Below, piece after piece: positions 7,008-11,212 of a stretch of DNA of 11,212 nt. Each line of letters begins with the position of its first letter. Within the stretch, counting starts at the first letter, position 1. Source of the DNA: Sediminispirochaeta sp. (GTDB taxonomy: Bacteria > Spirochaetota > Spirochaetia > DSM-16054 > Sediminispirochaetaceae); assembly GCA_011046055.1 (NCBI GenBank), contig DSBN01000277.1:1-11212 (forward strand), read 5' to 3'. Position numbers and translations under genes: made by a program. Below the pieces are notes generated by a model. That model made no database searches. It had not been told where the DNA came from and saw nothing but the letters and a program-made list of their open reading frames with translations.

Positions 7008-7343
7008 ATGGAAAATGAAGATATTTTAAAAAAAATACCGAAAGAGGGATTTATCAAGCTCGGGAGGAGCGGCAGGAAAGAGCTTGATTCGGCCCAAAGA
7101 TCAGCGCTTATTCGCAAGGGCAACGCCCTCTTCAATTCGGGCGATATAGAGACCGCCCAACGTATCTTCCTTACCACCGGCTACAGTGACGGACTGGAAC
7201 GGGTGGGAGATCACTTCAAAGAGAGGGGAGATATCTTCCAAGCCCTGAGGATGTACTGGATAGCACCCGCTCCAGGTAAAAAAGAAAAACTAATTGAACA
7301 GTGCGCGGCAGTCATACAGCACTGGGTCAATGAAGAAGGATGA
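7008..7343 (+). CDS. Small TPR-like hypothetical protein
   Basis: A 111-residue cytoplasmic-looking protein with no signal peptide or membrane helix; I do not recognise it by name. After a basic N-terminal segment (KKIPKEGFIKLGRSGRKEL, residues 8-26), it shows two helical-repeat units resembling TPRs. One is ALIRKGNALFNSGDIETAQR (33-52) and the other DGLERVGDHFKERGDIFQAL (61-80). A predicted amphipathic helix follows (KLIEQCAAVIQHW, 94-106). The ATG at 7008 begins the plausible protein. Upstream in-frame sequence to 6936 is only the palindrome and spacer read through. No good ribosome-binding site precedes it, so initiation may be weak or unusual. Its end overlaps the downstream TPR gene region, which implies coordinated expression and perhaps a shared complex. 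Function unknown. Confidence 0.8.
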   Translation: MENEDILKKIPKEGFIKLGRSGRKELDSAQRSALIRKGNALFNSGDIETAQRIFLTTGYSDGLERVGDHFKERGDIFQALRMYWIAPAPGKKEKLIEQCAAVIQHWVNEEG

Positions 7344-7348
7344 TCATA

Positions 7349-8515
7349 ATGAGTGAATATGAAAAAGACTATTTAAAAGAAAACCATCAGGACAACGAAA
7401 GCCCTATAACTCTTGAAGGTTTGACCGAAGAGGAGATCAATCAAATTTCCGAGCTCTCCAAAAGGGGTTACCAGCTGCTCAAGGAGAACCTGATCAGGGA
7501 CGCCGAAGAGAGCTTTTTCCAGATCCTGGACATCGACGACACCAACAACTACGCTCTGGTCGGTCTCGGCGACGCGGCTCGAAAAAAGCACGAGTACCGC
7601 AAGGCTATCGGTTACTACCAGAAGTGCCTGGAGAACCACGCGGGCAACAACTACGCCCTTTTCGGACTGGCCGACTGTTACAAGGCGCTCAACCGCTACA
7701 CCGACGCGATCAAGATCTGGGAACAGTACCTGCAGCACGACGACAACAACGTCACCATTTTGACCCGGGTGGCCGACGCCTACCGGAAGGTCAAGGATTT
7801 TCGCCGATCCAAGGAGATATACCTCCGGGTACTGGAGATCGAAGGGGACAACCCCTACGCCCTGATCGGGCTCGGTCATCTGCACTACGATTTCCGCGAA
7901 TACGACGAGGCGCTCAAGTACTGGGAGCGGATGCTGGAGGTCAAGCAGGACAACGTGGATATCCGAGTTCTCACCAGCCTCGGCAACTGCCACCGCAAGC
8001 TGAAGACCTACGACAGAGGACTGAAGTACTTCCAGCAGGCGCTGGAGCTGGAACCGAACAACTTCTACGCTCTTTTCGGCCTGGCCGACTGTTATCGGGG
8101 CATGAACCACCACGCCGAATCCCTGGAATATTGGCACAAGATCCTCAAGCTCGACCCGAACAACAAGGTCATTCTCACCCGCGCCGGAGACGCCTACCGC
8201 AATATGGAGGATTTCGACAAGGCCGAGGAGTACTACCACGCGGCATTGAACATCGAGTTCGACATGTACGCCATCCTTGGCTTGGCCTTGATAAACAAGG
8301 AGCGGGGCAACTACGAGGACGCCATCGACAGTCTCTACGGTCTGCTGCGCAACGACCCAAAAAACCACCGCCTGTACACCGAGATCGCCGAATGCTACCT
8401 GGCTCTGAACCAGCGGCACAAGGCCGTTGAGATCCTCACGGAGTTCCACAAGCTCGGTATTCGCAACCCCTACGTGGCCAAGCTGCTGGACCGGATCCAG
8501 CAGGGCGGAAATTGA
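7349..8515 (+). CDS. Tetratricopeptide-repeat protein, about ten TPRs in two-repeat units
   Basis: A 388-residue, highly charged protein made almost entirely of TPR helices, a fold that mediates protein-protein contacts. There is no signal peptide or membrane segment, so it is probably cytoplasmic. Residues 30-100 hold two less regular repeats. From about residue 101, four copies of a two-TPR unit of about 69 residues follow. The A-type repeats begin YALFGLADCY (102), YALIGLGHLH (170), YALFGLADCY (240) and YAILGLALIN (307). The B-type repeats begin TILTRVADAYR (136), RVLTSLGNCHR (206), VILTRAGDAYR (274) and RLYTEIAECYL (341). The start at 7349 is preferred over an in-frame ATG at 7340 because AAGGA (7336-7340) is well spaced only for 7349. 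The earlier ATG overlaps the upstream stop (ATGA). The gene is followed 28 bases later by rlmN. Partner and function are unknown. Confidence 0.9.
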   Translation: MSEYEKDYLKENHQDNESPITLEGLTEEEINQISELSKRGYQLLKENLIRDAEESFFQILDIDDTNNYALVGLGDAARKKHEYRKAIGYYQKCLENHAGNNYALFGLADCYKALNRYTDAIKIWEQYLQHDDNNVTILTRVADAYRKVKDFRRSKEIYLRVLEIEGDNPYALIGLGHLHYDFREYDEALKYWERMLEVKQDNVDIRVLTSLGNCHRKLKTYDRGLKYFQQALELEPNNFYALFGLADCYRGMNHHAESLEYWHKILKLDPNNKVILTRAGDAYRNMEDFDKAEEYYHAALNIEFDMYAILGLALINKERGNYEDAIDSLYGLLRNDPKNHRLYTEIAECYLALNQRHKAVEILTEFHKLGIRNPYVAKLLDRIQQGGN

Positions 8516-8543
8516 AGCTGATCTTCTTAGCCAAAGGACCGAG

Positions 8544-9575
8544 ATGAGTACCATCAACGGGAGAGACTCACTGTGCGCCATGCCCCCTGAGGAGCTGAAC
8601 GCACGCCTCAAACTGGCCCCCGCCTTTCGGGGAAGGCAGCTCTTTCAATGGATCCACCAGAGACAGACCTTCGACTTCCAGCAGATGAGCAACCTCCCCG
8701 CCGAGTTGCGGGAGAAGCTGGCCGAAAACTACGGCTCGGCGCTCTCCTCGGAGATAGTTCAGAGCCAAAGCGATAGCGACGGGACCGTCAAGGTCATGAT
8801 CCGCCTGGCCGACGGAAAAAAGATCGAAAGCGTCCTACTCAACGACGAACACGGCCGCCGCACCGCCTGCTTATCCAGCCAGGTGGGCTGCGCCCTGGCC
8901 TGCCGATTCTGCAAGACCGGCACCATGGGCCTGCTGCGCAACCTCAGCGCCGGCGAAATCGTAGAACAGTACTACCACCTGAGCCTTCGGTACGGCCGGA
9001 TCGACAACATCGTCTTCATGGGTATGGGGGAGCCGCTGCAAAACCTGGCCGCCCTTCGCCGGGCTATCGAGATATTCCAAAACCCCCAGGGGCTGCACAT
9101 GAGTCCTCGAAGGATCACCGTCTCCACCAGCGGGATAGTTTCGGGAATCCGTCAACTGGCCGCCGAGGGGCCGCCCGTGAGGTTAGCGGTCTCCTTGATC
9201 TCCGCGGATCCGAAACTACGACGGGATCTGATGCCGGTTGCGGGATTGGTGGCTCTGGAGGAGCTGCAGCAGGCGCTGCTGGACTACCAGCGGGCCCACG
9301 GCAAGAGAATCACTCTGGAGTACGTCCTTTTTCACCGAAAAAACAGCCGTCCCGCCGATGTCGAAGCCCTGGTGGACTTCGTCCGCCCCCTGAACGTACT
9401 GGTAAATCTCATTCCTTGGAACCGAGTAGCGGAGCTCGATTTCCAGGAACCCGGAGCCCGCGAGATCGATGATTTTGCGGAAAAATTGACCCAAGCGGGG
9501 ATCAGGCTCAGCCGCAGGTACCGGCGGGGCCGGGGAATTGACGGGGCTTGCGGTCAGTTGGCGGCGCCGCAGTAG
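8544..9575 (+). CDS. rlmN: Dual-specificity RNA (adenine-C2)-methyltransferase RlmN
   Basis: A radical-SAM enzyme that adds a C2 methyl group to A2503 of 23S rRNA (and, in characterised homologues, A37 of some tRNAs), aiding translational accuracy. The protein has 343 residues. The [4Fe-4S] cluster motif CX3CX2C is present at C116, C120 and C123 in VGCALACRFC. The SAM-contact motif GMGEP follows at 160-164. C336 in GIDGACGQL corresponds to the methyl-carrying cysteine, and C109 in RRTACLSSQ to the second conserved cysteine of RlmN. The closely related antibiotic-resistance enzyme Cfr also carries a CX3CX2C motif, but overall motif wording fits RlmN. The ATG at 8544 is preceded by AAAGGA (8533-8538). 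The frame is open further upstream inside the TPR gene, but without supporting signals. Confidence 0.95.
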   Translation: MSTINGRDSLCAMPPEELNARLKLAPAFRGRQLFQWIHQRQTFDFQQMSNLPAELREKLAENYGSALSSEIVQSQSDSDGTVKVMIRLADGKKIESVLLNDEHGRRTACLSSQVGCALACRFCKTGTMGLLRNLSAGEIVEQYYHLSLRYGRIDNIVFMGMGEPLQNLAALRRAIEIFQNPQGLHMSPRRITVSTSGIVSGIRQLAAEGPPVRLAVSLISADPKLRRDLMPVAGLVALEELQQALLDYQRAHGKRITLEYVLFHRKNSRPADVEALVDFVRPLNVLVNLIPWNRVAELDFQEPGAREIDDFAEKLTQAGIRLSRRYRRGRGIDGACGQLAAPQ

Positions 9576-9589
9576 ACGCGCACGCCGCC
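9560..9589. other. GC-rich inverted repeat at the rlmN/alaS convergence
   Basis: GGCGGCG (9560-9566, inside the end of rlmN) pairs with CGCCGCC (9583-9589), leaving a 16-base loop. It lies where two convergent transcripts meet. No T-tract follows on either strand, so intrinsic termination is not supported. It may slow or shield transcript ends, or simply reflect GC-rich sequence. Confidence 0.2.
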
Positions 9590-9610
9590 TACACGGTTCG
9601 TACTCAACCT

Positions 9611-11212
9611 CTATTCCAGAACAGCTCGAATCCGACGAATTCCCGCCGATGAGGACTGCTCCTTTTTGATCTTGAAGCGGCCCAGCTCGCCGGTGTGCTC
9701 GACGTGGGGTCCTCCACAGACCTCTTTGGAGAAGTCTCCCACCGAGTAGACCTTCACCTGCTCGCTGTACTTGCTTTCGAAAAAAGCGATGGCCCCTGCC
9801 TTTTTGGCCTCATCGAGGCTCATCAGCTCCATGGTCACCGGCAGGTCCCGATCGATCACGTCGTTGACAATATCTTCGACCTGCTTGATCTGTTCGGGGG
9901 TCATTTTGTCGGGGTGCACGAAGTCGAAGCGCAGCCGTTCGGCGGTGATATTGCTCCCCTTCTGCTCCACGTGGTCGCCGAGGACCATCCTCAGCGCCTG
10001 GTGCAGTAGGTGGGTCGCCGTGTGCAGGGCGGTGGTCATCTCCGAATGGTCGGCCAAGCCGCCCTTGAAGGTTTTCTCCGATCCCTTTTTGGAGAGCTGC
10101 TGGTGTTTCTCGAAGGCCTTCTCGAAACCTTCTCGATCGACCTCCAGTCCGTGCTCGGCGCCGAGTTCCTCGGTGATTTCGATAGGAAAACCGTAGGTGT
10201 CGTAGAGCTTGAAGGCGATCCTGCCGGGAATGACCTTTTTGGGATTTTTCAACAATCCGGGCAGCATTTTCTCGAACTCGTGTTCGCCCTTTTTGAGGGT
10301 GGTGAAGAAGCGCTCCTCCTCGCCGTTCAACTCGGAGATGATCATCTGGTGATTCTTCTCCAAGATCGGGTAGGCTTCGCTGTAGAGCTCCAGCACGATT
10401 TCCGCCAGATCGGCCAAAAAGTGGTGGTCCACTCCTATCTTGCGTCCGTGACGCACCGCGCGACGGATGAGCCGGCGGAGAATATAGCCTTGGCCGAGGT
10501 TGGAGGGCTTGATGGCCTGCTCGTCCCCCAGAATAAAAACGGCGGTCTTGATATGGTCGGTGATGATCCGGATGGAGACGTCGGTCTCTTCCCGCCGCCC
10601 GTACTCAAGCCCTGCGATCTTCTCTATGCCCCGAATGATCGGGGTAAAGACTTCGATGTCGTAGACCGACTTCTTGCCCTGCAGGATCGCCGCGGTTCTC
10701 TCGATACCCATGCCGGTATCAACGCATTTGCGTTTCAGGGGGATGTAAGTCCCGTCGGCCTGCTTGTTGTACTGCATGAAGACGTCGTTCCACACCTCGA
10801 AGTACTTGCCGCAGGAGCAACCAGGACGACAGTCGGGACCGCAGGCGGGCTTGCCGGTGTCGATGAACATCTCCGAGTCGGGACCGCAGGGCCCGGTTGT
10901 CCCGGCGGGGCCCCACCAGTTGTCGGTTCGGGGAAGAAAATAGATCCGCTCGTCGGGTATTCCCACCGACCGCCAGGCGGCGGCGGACTCTTCGTCGCGG
11001 GGCACCTCTTCGTCCCCCTCGAAGACCGTCACCGAAAGGACATCCGGAGAGATTCCCAGCCATTCGGGGGAGGTGAGAAACTCGTAACTCATTTTGATCG
11101 CTTCTTCTTTAAAGTAGTCACCGAGAGACCAGTTGCCGAGCATTTCGAAAAAAGTGAGGTGGCTGGCGTCCCCCACCGATTCGATATCCCCGGTACGAAT
11201 ACACTTCTGGTA
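9611..11212 (-). CDS. alaS: Alanyl-tRNA synthetase, short form without C-Ala domain (5' end outside the window)
   Basis: AlaRS charges tRNA-Ala with alanine and clears mischarged serine or glycine. The frame enters from the right edge, and 533 residues are visible. Catalytic-domain landmarks are YQKCIRTGDIES, VGDASHLTFFEMLGNWSLGDYF, WNDVFMQYN and DTGMGIERTAAILQG. A cysteine-rich insert, CGPDCRPGCSCGKYFEVWN, is also present. The tRNA-recognition region includes GYILRRLIRRAVRHG. The editing domain has both zinc-binding motifs, HTATHLLHQAL (HxxxH) and CGGPHVE (CxxxH), so editing is probably active. The protein ends shortly after, at RIRAVLE, with no coiled-coil/C-Ala domain. That matches the roughly 600-residue form I associate with spirochaetes rather than the usual ~875. 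It is transcribed towards rlmN with about 35 bases between the stop codons. Confidence 0.97.
   Translation of the reverse strand, partial: YQKCIRTGDIESVGDASHLTFFEMLGNWSLGDYFKEEAIKMSYEFLTSPEWLGISPDVLSVTVFEGDEEVPRDEESAAAWRSVGIPDERIYFLPRTDNWWGPAGTTGPCGPDSEMFIDTGKPACGPDCRPGCSCGKYFEVWNDVFMQYNKQADGTYIPLKRKCVDTGMGIERTAAILQGKKSVYDIEVFTPIIRGIEKIAGLEYGRREETDVSIRIITDHIKTAVFILGDEQAIKPSNLGQGYILRRLIRRAVRHGRKIGVDHHFLADLAEIVLELYSEAYPILEKNHQMIISELNGEEERFFTTLKKGEHEFEKMLPGLLKNPKKVIPGRIAFKLYDTYGFPIEITEELGAEHGLEVDREGFEKAFEKHQQLSKKGSEKTFKGGLADHSEMTTALHTATHLLHQALRMVLGDHVEQKGSNITAERLRFDFVHPDKMTPEQIKQVEDIVNDVIDRDLPVTMELMSLDEAKKAGAIAFFESKYSEQVKVYSVGDFSKEVCGGPHVEHTGELGRFKIKKEQSSSAGIRRIRAVLE

Noticed and set aside
7340..7348. 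ATG at 7340 as the start of the TPR protein
   Set aside because: It would lie within its own ribosome-binding site (AAGGA 7336-7340). The ATG at 7349 is spaced correctly. The difference is only three residues, so it is not excluded.
7373..8611. 412-codon open frame on the - strand opposite the TPR gene
   Set aside because: It mirrors the codon positions of the strongly supported TPR gene, is Val/Leu/Gln-rich without recognisable domains, and has no convincing start signals. GC-rich third positions readily open antisense frames.
8544..9575. Cfr-type antibiotic-resistance methyltransferase
   Set aside because: Housekeeping context and the RlmN-like wording around the cluster (CKTGTMG-LRNLSAGEIVEQ) and the C-terminal GIDGACGQL favour RlmN.

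Overview
The window looks like a chromosomal segment of a GC-rich member of the Spirochaetota. The main evidence is the alanyl-tRNA synthetase at the right end. It stops straight after the editing domain (…CGGPHVEHTGELGRFKIKKE…RIRAVLE) and lacks the usual C-Ala domain. I know this short architecture, and the motif set YQKCIRTGDIES / VGDASHLTFFEMLGNWSLGDYF, from spirochaetes. The phylum call is an inference from recalled family features; no search was run.

Layout: eleven genes are supported. Ten lie on the + strand and one (alaS) on the - strand, and coding density is very high. From the left come the 3' end of dnaE (2-1147), a double-domain YggT membrane protein (1167-1754), recG (1754-3817), rsmD (3876-4406), and a histidine cluster hisZ-hisG-hisB (4520-6875) whose genes overlap by 4 bp each. 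Next is a short AT-rich spacer (6876-7007) with a long perfect palindrome. It is followed by a small TPR-like protein (7008-7343) joined by overlapping frames to a ten-repeat TPR protein (7349-8515), then rlmN (8544-9575). alaS (9611-11212) converges on rlmN and runs off the right edge. No tRNA, rRNA, CRISPR array or transposase gene was seen, and no gene-free stretch exceeds about 135 bases.

How the genes fit together: dnaE, recG, rsmD, rlmN and alaS are housekeeping genes for replication, recombination/repair, rRNA methylation and translation. The hisZ/hisG pair makes the two-subunit, short-form ATP phosphoribosyltransferase (first step of histidine synthesis). hisB supplies the imidazoleglycerol-phosphate dehydratase step. 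The other histidine genes are not in the window.

Most unusual structures: (1) a 52-bp perfect palindrome (two 24-bp arms, 4-bp loop) between hisB and the TPR genes, flanked by exact 7-8 bp direct repeats, resembling a tiny palindromic insertion element with its target-site duplication; (2) a TPR protein built from four tandem copies of a two-TPR (~69-residue) unit, coupled to a small conserved-looking partner; (3) a hisZ leader with an extended -10 promoter, a 10-bp palindrome at the expected start of transcription, and a hairpin abutting the ribosome-binding site of a TTG start. I see no convincing new multi-gene defence or mobile system here.
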